From positions 1 to 16,179 of the forward strand of contig NZ_CALHXD010000049.1 in assembly GCF_938040115.1 (NCBI RefSeq): a stretch of DNA of 16,179 nt, written 5' to 3'. The DNA comes from an uncultured Campylobacter sp. (lineage in GTDB: Bacteria > Campylobacterota > Campylobacteria > Campylobacterales > Campylobacteraceae). Position 1 is the stretch's first letter; the number at the start of each line of letters is the position of its first letter. The notes beneath the pieces were generated by a model. That model had not been told where the DNA came from and searched no databases. It saw only the letters and a program-made list of their open reading frames with translations. The position numbers and the translations under genes are program-made. Below, in pieces: positions 1 through 8,340 of this stretch.

Positions 1-417
1 CTCTATCCCGCCCTCAACCTCTTTAAAGATACTCGCGATTTCTATATTTTTTACGCTTAAATTTCGCTCGTATGCCTTGACGTCGCGCGATTTTAGCTTC
101 TCTTGCAAAAAGGCGAATTCATACTCGATCTGCCCGCGAGAGACGGCTATTTTGGCTAAATTTCGCTCGTCAAATTCGCCTACTTTTGCCGCGTCAAATT
201 TATACTCGCGAGCGCAGGCGTGCGCATAAACCTCCGCCAGATACGCGTTTATCGCCTCACGTGCGTTTTCATGCGCGTAAAAGCGGTCAAGCTGCGGGTG
301 ATTTTTATAGCCTTTAGTAAGCCCAGCCAGCACGTTTTTAGCTAGCAGTGCCTCGCGCCAAAGTGCGACTAACCCCTTTGCATCGAGATATTTAAGGCTT
401 ATCGTCCAAAGCCTCAT
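1..417 (-). CDS. Pyrimidine dimer DNA glycosylase/endonuclease V family, 3' end cut by window edge
   Basis: The minus strand is open for 139 codons from the ATG at 417 down to base 1, so the carboxyl end lies outside the window. The protein starts MRLWTISLKYLDAKGLVALW and continues REALLAKNVLAGLTKGYKNH then PQLDRFY. This is the typical N-terminus of the cellular Pyr_excise family related to T4 endonuclease V. Those enzymes cut the glycosyl bond at UV-induced pyrimidine dimers and then nick the abasic site, starting base-excision repair. Glu22 in the WREALL segment probably corresponds to the catalytic Glu23 of T4 EndoV (inference). A GAAAGG ribosome binding site (423-428 on the opposite strand) precedes the start. 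The gene lies 115 bases downstream of uvrA on the same strand and may be cotranscribed with it, giving two routes of UV repair side by side. Family assignment is from remembered sequence and is fairly secure. Confidence 0.82.
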   Translation of the reverse strand, partial: MRLWTISLKYLDAKGLVALWREALLAKNVLAGLTKGYKNHPQLDRFYAHENAREAINAYLAEVYAHACAREYKFDAAKVGEFDERNLAKIAVSRGQIEYEFAFLQEKLKSRDVKAYERNLSVKNIEIASIFKEVEGGIE

Positions 418-484
418 TTGTGCCTTTCATTAAATTTATTGCGGTTTTTGCTAACCAAATTTGGCGCGGTTAAGCCCGCAAATC

Positions 485-509
485 ATCAAATTTTTACCGC
501 AAATTTGAT
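485..509. terminator. Inverted AAATTT-type repeat between uvrA and the glycosylase gene
   Basis: ATCAAATTT (485-493) and AAATTTGAT (501-509) are a perfect 9-bp inverted repeat around a 7-base loop, 24 bases past the uvrA stop codon. It is A/T rich with no long T run, so terminator strength is doubtful. It may be an attenuating stem, or a paired uptake-like word. Confidence 0.4.
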
Positions 510-532
510 CCGCTTCAAACTTCTCAAAGTTT

Positions 533-3388
533 TTATTTTTTCTTCGCCTTTTTTGCCGCGTTTTTCATGGTTTCCAGCTCCTCGGCTAAAAATTTACCCG
601 TGTAGCTACCCGTTTTTGCGTGATTTTTAGCGACCTCTTTTACGCTGCCCTGCGCGATGATTTTACCGCCCTTTGCACCGCCTTCTGGCCCCATATCGAC
701 GATGTAGTCGCAGTTTTTGATGACGTCCATATTGTGCTCAATGACAAAGACCGAGTTGCCAAGATCGACCAGGTGATGCAGCACGCGCACGAGCCTATCG
801 ACGTCGGCAAAATGCAGCCCAGTAGTCGGCTCGTCGAGGATATAGAGCGTATTTCCCGTGTCCGAGCGGCTGAGCTCTTTTGCCAGCTTCACCCTCTGTG
901 CCTCGCCGCCGCTTAGCGTCACGGCGTTTTGACCTAGCGTTATGTAGCCTAGACCCACGTCTTGCAGCGTCGTTAGTTTGCTAGCGATTTTAGGCACGGA
1001 TTTAAAAAACTCCACCGCCTCGTCGATGCTCATATTTAGCACGTCGGCGATACTTTTGCCTTTGTAGAGGATTTCTAGCGTCTGCGCGTTGTAGCGGGTG
1101 CCGCCGCACGAGTCGCAAACGACGTTTACGTCGGGCAAAAAGTGCATCTCGATCGTGATCTCGCCCTCGCCTTGGCACTTTTCGCAGCGTCCACCCTTGA
1201 CGTTAAAGCTAAACCTGCCGATTTTATAGCCTCGCAGTTTGGCTTCTTTAGTCTGCGCAAAAAGCCCTCTGATCTCGTCCATCACGCCCGTGTAGGTGGC
1301 TGGATTACTGCGCGGAGTGCGGCCGATCGGGCTTTGATCGAGGTAGATCACTTTGTCTAGATTTTCTAGTCCGCTCAAATTTACCCCAGCGACCTTTTTT
1401 ACCTTTTTGGCGCGGTTTAGCTGCTCCTGTGCCTCGGGCAAAAGGGTTTGCAGCACGAGCGAGCTTTTACCCGAGCCAGAAACTCCCGTGATACCGACTA
1501 AATTTCGCAGCGGAAAGCGAGCGCTTAAATTTGAGATATTATTGATATTTACGTTTGAGATCTCAAGCCACGTGTCGCTTTTGCGGTTTTTTTGGTAGTC
1601 GATTTCCTTTTCGCCGTTTATGTAAAGCGCGGTTTGCGTACTTGAGCTTAGCAGGCTTTTCACGTCGCCGGCAAAAACTATCTGCCCGCCGAATTTCCCC
1701 GCTCCGGGCCCGATATCCACGACGTAGTCGGCCTCCTCGATCGTCTTTTTATCGTGCTCGACGACGATCACGGAGTTGCCTTTGGCTTGCAAATTTCGCA
1801 GGGTTTTGATGAGCTTTAGCGTATCGCGCTCGTGCAGACCGATGCTAGGCTCGTCTAGCACGTACATCACGCCGCTAAGGCCCGATCCGATCTGGCTGGC
1901 GATCCTGATACGCTGCGCTTCGCCGCCGCTGATCGTGCGCGCGTCGCGTCCGAGCGATAGATAGCCAAGCCCCACGTCGTAGAGAAAAAACAGCCTCTCG
2001 TTTATCTCCTTAAATATCGGCTTTGCGATCGTTTTATCGTATTCGCTAAGGTAGCTAAAATTTGACTCGTCTGAGAAAAACGCGGTGCAGTTTTCGATAC
2101 TCATATCTAAAATTTCGCCGATACCGCGCCCTGCGACCTTGACGGCTAGGCTTTGAGGCTTTAGCCTGTGTCCGCCGCAGTCGTCGCAGACCTTTTCGCT
2201 CATGTATTCGTCAAAATCCTTGTAGTCTTTTAGCAGTCCGTGCGTGATTTTTAGCGCGCCTTCAAATTTGCGCAGCAGCTTGTTTTTCTTCCAGAAAAAC
2301 TCGACCTCTTTTACGTTGCCGTAGAGCACGAGGCGCTTTTCATCCTCGCTAAGCTCGCAGTAAGGGCGCTTGACGTCGATGCCGTTTTGCTCGCAAAAAG
2401 CTAGTAAAAATTTATAATAATAACTCATGTTGTAGCCGTAAAGCAGCTTTATCGCGCCGCCTTCGATGCTTTTTTCCTCGTCGATCACTTTGGTTAGATC
2501 CAGGCTATATCTGATACCAAGGCCGTCGCACCTCTCGCACGCGCCTTTTGGGGAGTTGAAGCTAAAGCTAAGCGGCTCAAGCGGCGTAAATGAAATTTTA
2601 CAATCAAAGCACGCCGAGTGCTCGCTGTAGTGGATGAAACTCTCTTTTAGCCCGAGTTCTTCGGCATTTGCGATCTCGATCTCGACCTCGCCGTAGCTCT
2701 CGCCGAGCGCTTTTTCTACGTCTTGGGCTAGGCGCTGCGCGTTATCGGCGTCTATAACGATGCGGTCTACGATGAGCTTTATCGTGTGTTTTTTGGTTTT
2801 AGCTAGCTCGATCTCCTCGTCTAATCTCACCTGCACGCCGTCTATCTGAGCTCTCACGTAGCCTTTGCCGCGTAAATTTTCGATCAGGTCCGCCCACGTG
2901 CCCTTTTTCTCGCGCACTAGCGGAGCGTAGATGACGACTTTGGCGCCCTGGGGCAACTTTTGGATCTCGTTTATGATGTCGCTAGCCGACATTTTAGAGA
3001 TCGGTTTGCCGCACTTGTGGCAGTGCTGGATACCGATACGAGCATAAAGAAGGCGCAGATAGTCATAAATTTCCGTTATCGTGCCCACAGTCGATCGCGG
3101 GTTTTTGGACGTGGTTTTTTGATCTATCGCGATGGCGGGCGTGAGACCTTCGATCTTATCTACGTCGGGCTTGCCTACGCGGTCTAGAAACTGTCTGGCG
3201 TAGCTACTAAGGCTCTCCATATATCTGCGCTGCCCCTCGGCGTAAAGCGTGTCAAACGCTAGCGTGCTCTTGCCGCTGCCGCTAAGTCCGGTGAAAACTA
3301 CGAGCTTGTTTTTTGGGATTTCGAGGTTTAAATTTTTCAGGTTGTGCTCGCGCGCGCCCGTGATTTTTATGGTGTCGTTTGCGTTCAT
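533..3388 (-). CDS. uvrA: Excinuclease ABC subunit A (UvrA)
   Basis: This 951-residue protein has the usual UvrA length and order. UvrA is the ATP-driven damage sensor of nucleotide excision repair: it dimerises, scans DNA with UvrB and loads UvrB at lesions. The first Walker A, GLSGSGKST, is at residues 34-42 and the second, GVSGSGKSS, at about 635-643. Two ABC signatures are visible (TISGGEAQRIRIASQ and TLSGGEAQRVKLAKEL), each followed by a Walker B ending in LDEP. Cys pairs CHKCGK, CFDC/CERC and CEKC/CDSCGG mark the zinc modules. The start is the ATG at 3388, preceded by GGAAG and a TATAAT box on the minus strand. UvrA is often part of the SOS response in other bacteria, but I see no clear LexA box here and Campylobacter lacks a classical LexA. 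No anomaly is seen. Confidence 0.98.
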   Translation of the reverse strand: MNANDTIKITGAREHNLKNLNLEIPKNKLVVFTGLSGSGKSTLAFDTLYAEGQRRYMESLSSYARQFLDRVGKPDVDKIEGLTPAIAIDQKTTSKNPRSTVGTITEIYDYLRLLYARIGIQHCHKCGKPISKMSASDIINEIQKLPQGAKVVIYAPLVREKKGTWADLIENLRGKGYVRAQIDGVQVRLDEEIELAKTKKHTIKLIVDRIVIDADNAQRLAQDVEKALGESYGEVEIEIANAEELGLKESFIHYSEHSACFDCKISFTPLEPLSFSFNSPKGACERCDGLGIRYSLDLTKVIDEEKSIEGGAIKLLYGYNMSYYYKFLLAFCEQNGIDVKRPYCELSEDEKRLVLYGNVKEVEFFWKKNKLLRKFEGALKITHGLLKDYKDFDEYMSEKVCDDCGGHRLKPQSLAVKVAGRGIGEILDMSIENCTAFFSDESNFSYLSEYDKTIAKPIFKEINERLFFLYDVGLGYLSLGRDARTISGGEAQRIRIASQIGSGLSGVMYVLDEPSIGLHERDTLKLIKTLRNLQAKGNSVIVVEHDKKTIEEADYVVDIGPGAGKFGGQIVFAGDVKSLLSSSTQTALYINGEKEIDYQKNRKSDTWLEISNVNINNISNLSARFPLRNLVGITGVSGSGKSSLVLQTLLPEAQEQLNRAKKVKKVAGVNLSGLENLDKVIYLDQSPIGRTPRSNPATYTGVMDEIRGLFAQTKEAKLRGYKIGRFSFNVKGGRCEKCQGEGEITIEMHFLPDVNVVCDSCGGTRYNAQTLEILYKGKSIADVLNMSIDEAVEFFKSVPKIASKLTTLQDVGLGYITLGQNAVTLSGGEAQRVKLAKELSRSDTGNTLYILDEPTTGLHFADVDRLVRVLHHLVDLGNSVFVIEHNMDVIKNCDYIVDMGPEGGAKGGKIIAQGSVKEVAKNHAKTGSYTGKFLAEELETMKNAAKKAKKK

Positions 3389-3422
3389 TTTCGCTTCCGT
3401 GATTTTAAATTTTTAACCCGTC

Positions 3423-3428
3423 ATTATA
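3423..3428 (-). promoter_or_regulatory. -10 box of uvrA promoter
   Basis: The minus strand reads TTTTGGGTATAATGAC, with a perfect TATAAT 35-40 bases before the uvrA ATG. As is usual in Campylobacter sigma-70 promoters, no good -35 hexamer is visible; T-rich stretches lie upstream. Confidence 0.7.
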
Positions 3429-3531
3429 CCCAAAATCGCTTTAACTAAAATCGTTGTTACTTTTATCAACACTTTAGTAAAAAATCAATTTTAAAGTAAA
3501 AGAATTTTTTAAGCTATAAGCTTTTTGGATG

Positions 3532-3540
3532 TATTATAAA
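3532..3540 (+). promoter_or_regulatory. Probable -10 region of the anion symporter gene
   Basis: TATTATAAA lies 24-32 bases before the ATG at 3564, with an AGGAG ribosome binding site at 3552-3556. Just upstream, AAGCTATAAGCTT (about 3511-3523) is a small palindrome flanked by T runs that could be an operator, though it may be chance in A/T-rich DNA. The divergent gap 3389-3563 thus carries the promoters of both uvrA and this gene. Confidence 0.5.
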
Positions 3541-3563
3541 TTATCCCAAGCATAGGAGTTATC

Positions 3564-5222
3564 ATGGCAAATCCAAACATTCCTATAGACAGAAGAACAA
3601 ACCGAGTCGAGCTCATCGGGCTGGTGCTAGGCGTTTTGCTAGCGATTTGGGTTTATAAAATTTTCCCCGCAAACGCAGGAGACATCGCCCTAGCGGCGGC
3701 CAAGGGCAAAAAGCTGCACGTAGAAGCTATGCCAGTCGTCGCCGCGGTAGCCGCGCTGATGGCGGCGTGGTGGATGACCGAGGCCATCGCCCTGCCCGCA
3801 ACCGCACTGGTACCGATGGTGGCTTTTCCGGTGCTTGGCGTCGATGCGTTTAAGGTTGTCGCGGCGCCGTATGCTTCGGACACGATCTATCTTTTTATGG
3901 GCGGCTTTGTGCTAGCCCTTGCTATGCAAAGGTGGAATCTGCACACCAGAATCGCCCTTGCTATCGTGCTTTTAGTAGGCACGAGCCCGAGACGGCTGGT
4001 GGCGGGGTTTATGGTGGCGACGGGGTTTTTATCCATGTGGGTGAGCAACACCGCAACCGCGATAATGATGCTACCTGTGGGCCTTAGCGTACTACACCTA
4101 GTCGGGCGCCTAACGACACAGAAGTGGACGTTTACGGCGATCGAGGACGTGGCAAATTTGGACGAAATTTCACGCAAAGGCGTGCAAGGCGGCTTTATGA
4201 ATACGGTATTTCACAAAGGCCGCGACATCGCAAAAGAGATAAAAGAAAAAACGAGCACTTTTAGCTCAAATTTCGGTATCTCGCTGATGCTAGGCATCGC
4301 CTACGCCGCCTCGATCGGCTCAGTGGGCACCATTATCGGCACTCCGCCAAACGCTCTGTTAGTCGCATACATGAAAAACGAATTTGGCATCGAGATCGGC
4401 TTTTTTGAGTGGATGTTAGTCGGCGTACCGCTTAGCGTCGTTATGCTTGCGGCGTGCTGGTTTTTGCTCACCTACGTACTCTTTAAGCCAGAAATCGGCG
4501 AGATACCAAACGGCAAAAAAGTGATCCAAGACGAGCTAGATAAACTAGGACCCATAACCACGCCAGAAAAGCTTGTCGGAGTCATCTTTATAGCAGCGGC
4601 TACATGCTGGATATCGTTAGGTTTTATCCTAAAGTCTTTTGACGTAAAAATCGCCAGCCTAGACGCCATAATCGCCATGAGTACGGCGATTTTGCTATTT
4701 ATCGTGCCCGCAAACAAAAGCGGCGAGCGTCTCATCGACTGGGACAGCGCCAAAAAGCTGCCGTGGGATATCCTCATACTCTTTGGCGGCGGTTTGTCGC
4801 TATCAGCGCAGTTTAGCAGTAGTGGGCTGTCGCTTTGGATCGGACATCAGGTCTCGGCACTCGGCACACTGCCTATCGCGGCAATCATCATGGCCGTCGT
4901 AACGCTCGTCATTTTCCTCACCGAGATCACGTCAAACACCGCTACCGCAGCGGCCTTTTTGCCCGTCATCGCAGGCGTTAGCGCGGGGCTTGGCTATACC
5001 GGCGCAAACGTGATGCTATTTACGATCCCGGTCGCTATGGCGGCTACGTTTGCATTTATGCTGCCCGTCGCCACGCCGCCAAACGCCATCGCATACGGCT
5101 CTGGCTACGTAAAAATCAGCTCGATGATAAAGGCCGGAATCTGGCTAAATATCATCGGTATTTTTCTCATCACGGCGACCGTCGTCTTTATCGCTTCGGC
5201 CGTTTTCGGACTTAAATTTTAA
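3564..5222 (+). CDS. SLC13/DASS family divalent anion:sodium symporter
   Basis: This 552-residue, strongly hydrophobic inner-membrane protein shows the internal two-fold repeat of the DASS family (VcINDY-like). The ion- and carboxylate-binding SNT motif occurs twice, at residues 161-163 (in WVSNTATAIMMLP) and 457-459 (in EITSNTATAAAFLP). Each is partnered by a Pro-Pro-Asn loop: GTPPN at 259-263 and ATPPN at 503-507. Family members import C4-dicarboxylates (succinate, fumarate, malate), citrate or sulfate with sodium. For a Campylobacter, which lives on organic and amino acids, dicarboxylate uptake is the likeliest role, but the substrate cannot be read from sequence. Residues 190-235 form a charged cytoplasmic loop. 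A good AGGAG precedes the ATG. The gene is followed by its own hairpin and appears monocistronic. Confidence 0.92.
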   Translation: MANPNIPIDRRTNRVELIGLVLGVLLAIWVYKIFPANAGDIALAAAKGKKLHVEAMPVVAAVAALMAAWWMTEAIALPATALVPMVAFPVLGVDAFKVVAAPYASDTIYLFMGGFVLALAMQRWNLHTRIALAIVLLVGTSPRRLVAGFMVATGFLSMWVSNTATAIMMLPVGLSVLHLVGRLTTQKWTFTAIEDVANLDEISRKGVQGGFMNTVFHKGRDIAKEIKEKTSTFSSNFGISLMLGIAYAASIGSVGTIIGTPPNALLVAYMKNEFGIEIGFFEWMLVGVPLSVVMLAACWFLLTYVLFKPEIGEIPNGKKVIQDELDKLGPITTPEKLVGVIFIAAATCWISLGFILKSFDVKIASLDAIIAMSTAILLFIVPANKSGERLIDWDSAKKLPWDILILFGGGLSLSAQFSSSGLSLWIGHQVSALGTLPIAAIIMAVVTLVIFLTEITSNTATAAAFLPVIAGVSAGLGYTGANVMLFTIPVAMAATFAFMLPVATPPNAIAYGSGYVKISSMIKAGIWLNIIGIFLITATVVFIASAVFGLKF

Positions 5223-5224
5223 TC

Positions 5225-5254
5225 AAATTCGGGCTGTTGCGACCGCCCGAATTT
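5225..5254 (+). terminator. Terminator-like hairpin after the symporter gene
   Basis: AAATTCGGGC (5225-5234) and GCCCGAATTT (5245-5254) are a perfect 10-bp inverted repeat with a 10-base loop, starting 2 bases after the stop codon. The 3' side ends in a short T run, so this is the probable transcription end of the symporter gene. Confidence 0.75.
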
Positions 5255-5314
5255 ACCCTTATTTAATAGGCGTTGCTGTATCATCGTAAAAATATTTTAA
5301 CCTAAGGCTACAAA

Positions 5315-6898
5315 ATGAACAACATCCAAAAATCCTACGACGAGCTTCCATATATCTCGGCTGCCTTCCCCGGCACTTCGCCTGCGCGGCTTGAGGCTTT
5401 GGCTTCGTTTTTATCGCTAACTCCGCCGCCGTCCAAAACAGCTAAAGTGCTAGAAATCGGTTGCAGCTACGGCGGAAATTTATTTCCTTTTGCTATCGCA
5501 AATCCGCAGGCAAAGGTACTAGGCATAGACCTAAGCGAAGTGCAGATAAATAAAGCCAAAGAGCTAGCCGCACAAATGCGCGTGGATAATATCGAATTTA
5601 AAGCAAAAGATATCTGCGATTTTACGGATGCGGACGTGAGAGATTACGGCAAATTTGACTACATCATCTGCCACGGCGTTTATAGTTGGGTGCCCGATAT
5701 GGTAAAGGACGCGATCCTAAAAACCATCAAGCGATTTTTGAGCCCAAACGGCGTGGCGTACGTGAGCTACAACGTCTACCCGGGCTGGAAGATCAAAGAT
5801 ACGATCAGGGATTGTCTGATTTTTGGCACCAAGGATATAAAAGGAGAAGCTGCAAAAGTAGCCAAAGCAAGGGAACTTTTAAAGGTGCTTGGAGAATACG
5901 CCAAATTTTGCCAAAAAGACGGTAATGCGAGTCAAATTTTCGTAAATTTCGAAAGTCTGAAATTTCATATTGATTATATTCTAACGATGAACGACTCATA
6001 CATAGCGCACGAGTATTTGGAGGCTTTTAATAATCCGATTTATTTTAAAGATTTTGCGGACAGTTTAGAAAAAAACGATCTCGCCTATCTTGCCGAGGTC
6101 GGGCTTGAGGACGTTTTTCAGTCAAATTTGGGACTGGAAGAGTTTGACTCGTATATAGACGCAAATTTCAGCTCGCGTATCGAAAAAGAGCAGATGCTTG
6201 ATTTTTTAACCAATAATATTTTCAGACGCAGTATGATAGTGCACAAAGAGCTCGTTCCAAACGACTTTAGCGTAAATATCGGCGTGGACGAACTTTGCAA
6301 GCTGCATATATCGGCAGACTTTAGCAAAACGAAAAACGGCTACCTAAACATCAAAAATATCGCGATGAAGCCTGAGTACGACTGGCTTTATCAAGTCTTT
6401 AACGACGTATGCCCAGCAAGCGTAAATTTCGCCGATGTCGCAGCGCTTTTAAAAGATGACGAAAACGCCGTAAAATCGGCATACTTCGGCTTTATGGAAA
6501 TTTTAGCCGTAGACTGCGCCAAGCTAACGACCTACGAGCGTCCGAAAATTGCTTATGAAGTTGGCAAGAGTCGCCTAAAAGAGCGAGCGCGTGGGTATTT
6601 TGAGTATTTCAGCGCCGCAGACGAACCCGTGATAAAGATCGCCGACGAACTAAACGTACCGGCAAATTTTTCACAGTTTGACGCATTTATCGCGCTTAAA
6701 TTTAACGGCGAAAACTCGCTCGAAAATATCGTAAAACAAACGGTAAAATTTGCACGCGAAAGGAATCTGGAGTTTACCGGCAAAAACAGTGAAACGATAA
6801 AAACCGTCAGCAAAAACGAATACCAAAAGGCGGCCGAAGAGTACGTAAAGGATCTCGAGCTAAAACTAAGCGACGGCGGATTTTTAGAAAATTTCTGA
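5315..6898 (+). CDS. Class I SAM-dependent methyltransferase with methyltransferase regulatory domain
   Basis: In this 527-residue protein the N-terminal third is a Rossmann-type methyltransferase. SAM motif I, VLEIGCSYGG, is at residues 45-54, the ribose-binding acidic residue is D72 in GIDLS, and FDYIICHGVYSWVP is at 114-127. The Tyr/Val-Pro-Gly-Trp stretch (residues 152-160) and the later RRSMIVHKEL segment match the family with a 'methyltransferase regulatory domain' (PF10119) followed by a C-terminal helical domain. The substrate is unknown; protein lysine methylation has been proposed for relatives. The start ATG has TAAGGC at 5303-5308 in the right place. It stands alone between hairpins at 5225-5254 and 6906-6939. 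No strong -10 box is seen; GTAAAAATA at 5286-5294 is a weak candidate. Confidence 0.88.
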   Translation: MNNIQKSYDELPYISAAFPGTSPARLEALASFLSLTPPPSKTAKVLEIGCSYGGNLFPFAIANPQAKVLGIDLSEVQINKAKELAAQMRVDNIEFKAKDICDFTDADVRDYGKFDYIICHGVYSWVPDMVKDAILKTIKRFLSPNGVAYVSYNVYPGWKIKDTIRDCLIFGTKDIKGEAAKVAKARELLKVLGEYAKFCQKDGNASQIFVNFESLKFHIDYILTMNDSYIAHEYLEAFNNPIYFKDFADSLEKNDLAYLAEVGLEDVFQSNLGLEEFDSYIDANFSSRIEKEQMLDFLTNNIFRRSMIVHKELVPNDFSVNIGVDELCKLHISADFSKTKNGYLNIKNIAMKPEYDWLYQVFNDVCPASVNFADVAALLKDDENAVKSAYFGFMEILAVDCAKLTTYERPKIAYEVGKSRLKERARGYFEYFSAADEPVIKIADELNVPANFSQFDAFIALKFNGENSLENIVKQTVKFARERNLEFTGKNSETIKTVSKNEYQKAAEEYVKDLELKLSDGGFLENF

Positions 6899-6905
6899 TT
6901 TTTCT

Positions 6906-6939
6906 TGGGAGCGAGTGCGATAAATTTAGCTCGCTCCCA
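6906..6939 (+). terminator. Terminator hairpin after the methyltransferase gene
   Basis: TGGGAGCGAG (6906-6915) and CTCGCTCCCA (6930-6939) form a perfect 10-bp GC-rich stem with a 14-base loop, 8 bases after the stop codon. It lacks a strong T tract, so it may act as a weak terminator or mRNA-stabilising stem. Confidence 0.6.
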
Positions 6940-6996
6940 TGCTTTCCATAAATTTAACCATATTGTCTTAAATTTGCAAGGCGCATTTCGACTACT

Positions 6997-7035
6997 AAAT
7001 TTGACAATTTTGTTTAAACGGATGCGGTCAAATTT
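6997..7035 (-). terminator. Inverted repeat overlapping the exporter gene's stop codon
   Basis: AAATTTGAC (6997-7005) and GTCAAATTT (7027-7035) are a perfect 9-bp inverted repeat with a 21-base loop. It overlaps the stop codon of the minus-strand exporter gene. The arms are the same words that build the outer stem of the repeat element at 10035-10085. It may be a transcription end or a paired uptake-like word. Confidence 0.45.
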
Positions 7036-7786
7036 AAGCAAAAAGCTTATTTATCATTATAATTAACGTCGTACAGATGAGCGCAAGTAAACATCTTTTT
7101 TGGACGGTGCGGTCGATCTTTTGCGCCAAGGCTACGCCAAATCTCACACTTATAAGCGAGCCGATACCGACTAAAACGCCGACCTCGTACTGCACGAGCC
7201 CTTGCGAGGCGAGGCTGATAAAGCCCGAAATCGACGAAAATATCACAAAAAACAGTCCCGTGCTGATCGCCTTTTTTATGTCGTAGTTTAAGAAATTTAT
7301 CAAAACCGGCATGATTATGACCGAGCCGCCGATACCCACGCTAATCGCTACTATACCAACAAAAAGCCCGACGAAAAAAAGCGGAACGAGAGAGGGATTG
7401 TGCGCGCCTTTTGGCTCAGGATTTTTAAAAAACAGCTTAATAACGTTAAAAGTTTGAATGCAGATAAGCGTAAGAAGCAAAAATTTAGATGGTACGCTCG
7501 CCACTATAAATCCGCTCGCGCTCGCCCCGCAAAAGCCGCCGATACCTAGCACCAAAGCAGGCTTTAGATCGACGTTTTTGTTTTTTATATTTAAAAGCGA
7601 GCCGTAAACAGAGCTAAACACCATCTGAAGGACGCTCACGCCGATTGCGTATTTGACGTCAAAGCCCAAAAATACGAGTATCGGCACGGCCGCCGCGCCG
7701 CCTCCGATGCCCAAAAAACCAGACAAAAAGCCGACAAAAAGTCCCAAACACACGTAGCCGATCGATGCAACCGATAAAATTTCCAT
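7034..7786 (-). CDS. TauE/SafE (TSUP) family sulfite/organosulfur exporter-like membrane protein
   Basis: This 250-residue, eight-helix-type inner-membrane protein has the two-fold TSUP repeat. GFLGIGGGAAAVPILVFLG is at about residues 23-41, and the parallel motif ISVGIGGSVIIMPVLINFL begins the second half. Family members move sulfite, sulfoacetate, taurine-derived or other small anions; the exact substrate is unknown. The start ATG at 7786 is preceded by AAGGCGA (7791-7797 on the opposite strand) and a TAAAAT box. It is transcribed divergently from the DUF302 gene across a 77-base gap, so the two could share control. A cysQ gene elsewhere in the window also relates to sulfur, but it is too distant to imply a link. 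Confidence 0.9.
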   Translation of the reverse strand: MEILSVASIGYVCLGLFVGFLSGFLGIGGGAAAVPILVFLGFDVKYAIGVSVLQMVFSSVYGSLLNIKNKNVDLKPALVLGIGGFCGASASGFIVASVPSKFLLLTLICIQTFNVIKLFFKNPEPKGAHNPSLVPLFFVGLFVGIVAISVGIGGSVIIMPVLINFLNYDIKKAISTGLFFVIFSSISGFISLASQGLVQYEVGVLVGIGSLISVRFGVALAQKIDRTVQKRCLLALICTTLIIMINKLFA

Positions 7787-7810
7787 AATCTCGCCTTAAA
7801 GTAAAATCCG

Positions 7811-7816
7811 ATTTTA
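7811..7816 (-). promoter_or_regulatory. -10 box of the TauE/SafE gene
   Basis: The minus strand reads GGCTAAAATCGG, giving a TAAAAT box 25-30 bases before the ATG at 7786. It faces the TAAAAT box at 7829-7834 of the divergent gene. Confidence 0.5.
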
Positions 7817-7828
7817 GCCGTTTTTGGG

Positions 7829-7834
7829 TAAAAT
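7829..7834 (+). promoter_or_regulatory. -10 box of the DUF302 gene
   Basis: TTTTTGGGTAAAATTAA contains a TAAAAT box and resembles the uvrA promoter (TTTTGGGTATAATG). It lies 30 bases before the TTG start at 7864, with AAAGGA at 7852-7857 between them. Confidence 0.55.
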
Positions 7835-7863
7835 TAATTTTAAAATTTAAAAAAGGAAAATTA

Positions 7864-8292
7864 TTGAAAAGATTGTTTTTGATGATTTTTGCGGGGTTAA
7901 ATTTGGCCTTTGCCGGCGTCACGGCAGGTCAAAGCGAGCTAGAGCTAGAAGCCGCGGTTAAGAGATTTCAAAGACTGCTTGATATGAAGGATATTAGCGA
8001 ATTTGCCGTAGTGCCTCATCACGTTTTCGCCGCGCAAACGGGAGTAAATTTGACGCCGTCGGTCACTGTGATTTTCGGCGCGCCGGGCGTACTTGCGCCG
8101 TTAATAGAGTGCGAGCCAAGCCTCGCGCTGGAGCTTCCGTTTAAGTTTTTATTTCAAAAAAGAGAGGGCAAAACGGTCGTGAGCTTTGAGGATATAAAAA
8201 GCATCGCGGCCAGATACGGCGTTTCGGGTTGCCCCGCCCTAGACGCGGCGCAAAGGCTAGAGCGCGAGCTTTTTGACGCCGCCGTCAAATGA
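7864..8292 (+). CDS. DUF302 family secreted protein
   Basis: This 142-residue protein has an N-terminal signal peptide: KR at 2-3, the hydrophobic stretch LFLMIFAGLNLAFA, and probable cleavage near residue 17 or 21. It should therefore be periplasmic. The core matches DUF302: VTVIFGAPGVLAPLIECEP (68-86), LELPFKFLF (89-97), a strand GKTVVSFED (102-110), and IAARYGVSG. In this fold the FG.P and aliphatic-Leu-Pro strands are characteristic. The biochemical function is unknown. The start is TTG at 7864, chosen because AAAGGA sits 6 bases upstream; an ATG at codon 7 would break the signal peptide. The gene lies 48 bases before trpE, which has its own -10 box, so the two are probably separate units. 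Confidence 0.8.
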   Translation: MKRLFLMIFAGLNLAFAGVTAGQSELELEAAVKRFQRLLDMKDISEFAVVPHHVFAAQTGVNLTPSVTVIFGAPGVLAPLIECEPSLALELPFKFLFQKREGKTVVSFEDIKSIAARYGVSGCPALDAAQRLERELFDAAVK

Positions 8293-8311
8293 AAATTAAG
8301 CTTAATTTTTA

Positions 8312-8317
8312 TATAAT
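8312..8317 (+). promoter_or_regulatory. -10 box of the trpE promoter
   Basis: A perfect TATAAT, preceded by an AT-rich stretch TTAATTTTTA, lies 24-29 bases before the trpE ATG; AAAGGA is at 8329-8334. No Trp-rich leader peptide or attenuator is visible in the 48-base gap. Confidence 0.75.
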
Positions 8318-8340
8318 CGACGCTCATTAAAGGATGTTTT

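Noticed and set aside
418..630. Plus-strand open frame of 70 codons between the glycosylase gene and uvrA
   Set aside because: It is antisense to the end of uvrA, has no ribosome binding site and is low-complexity (Phe/Leu/Pro from A/T words).
8293..8340. Tryptophan attenuator before trpE
   Set aside because: The 48-base gap has no Trp-rich leader frame and no competing stems, only a promoter and ribosome binding site.
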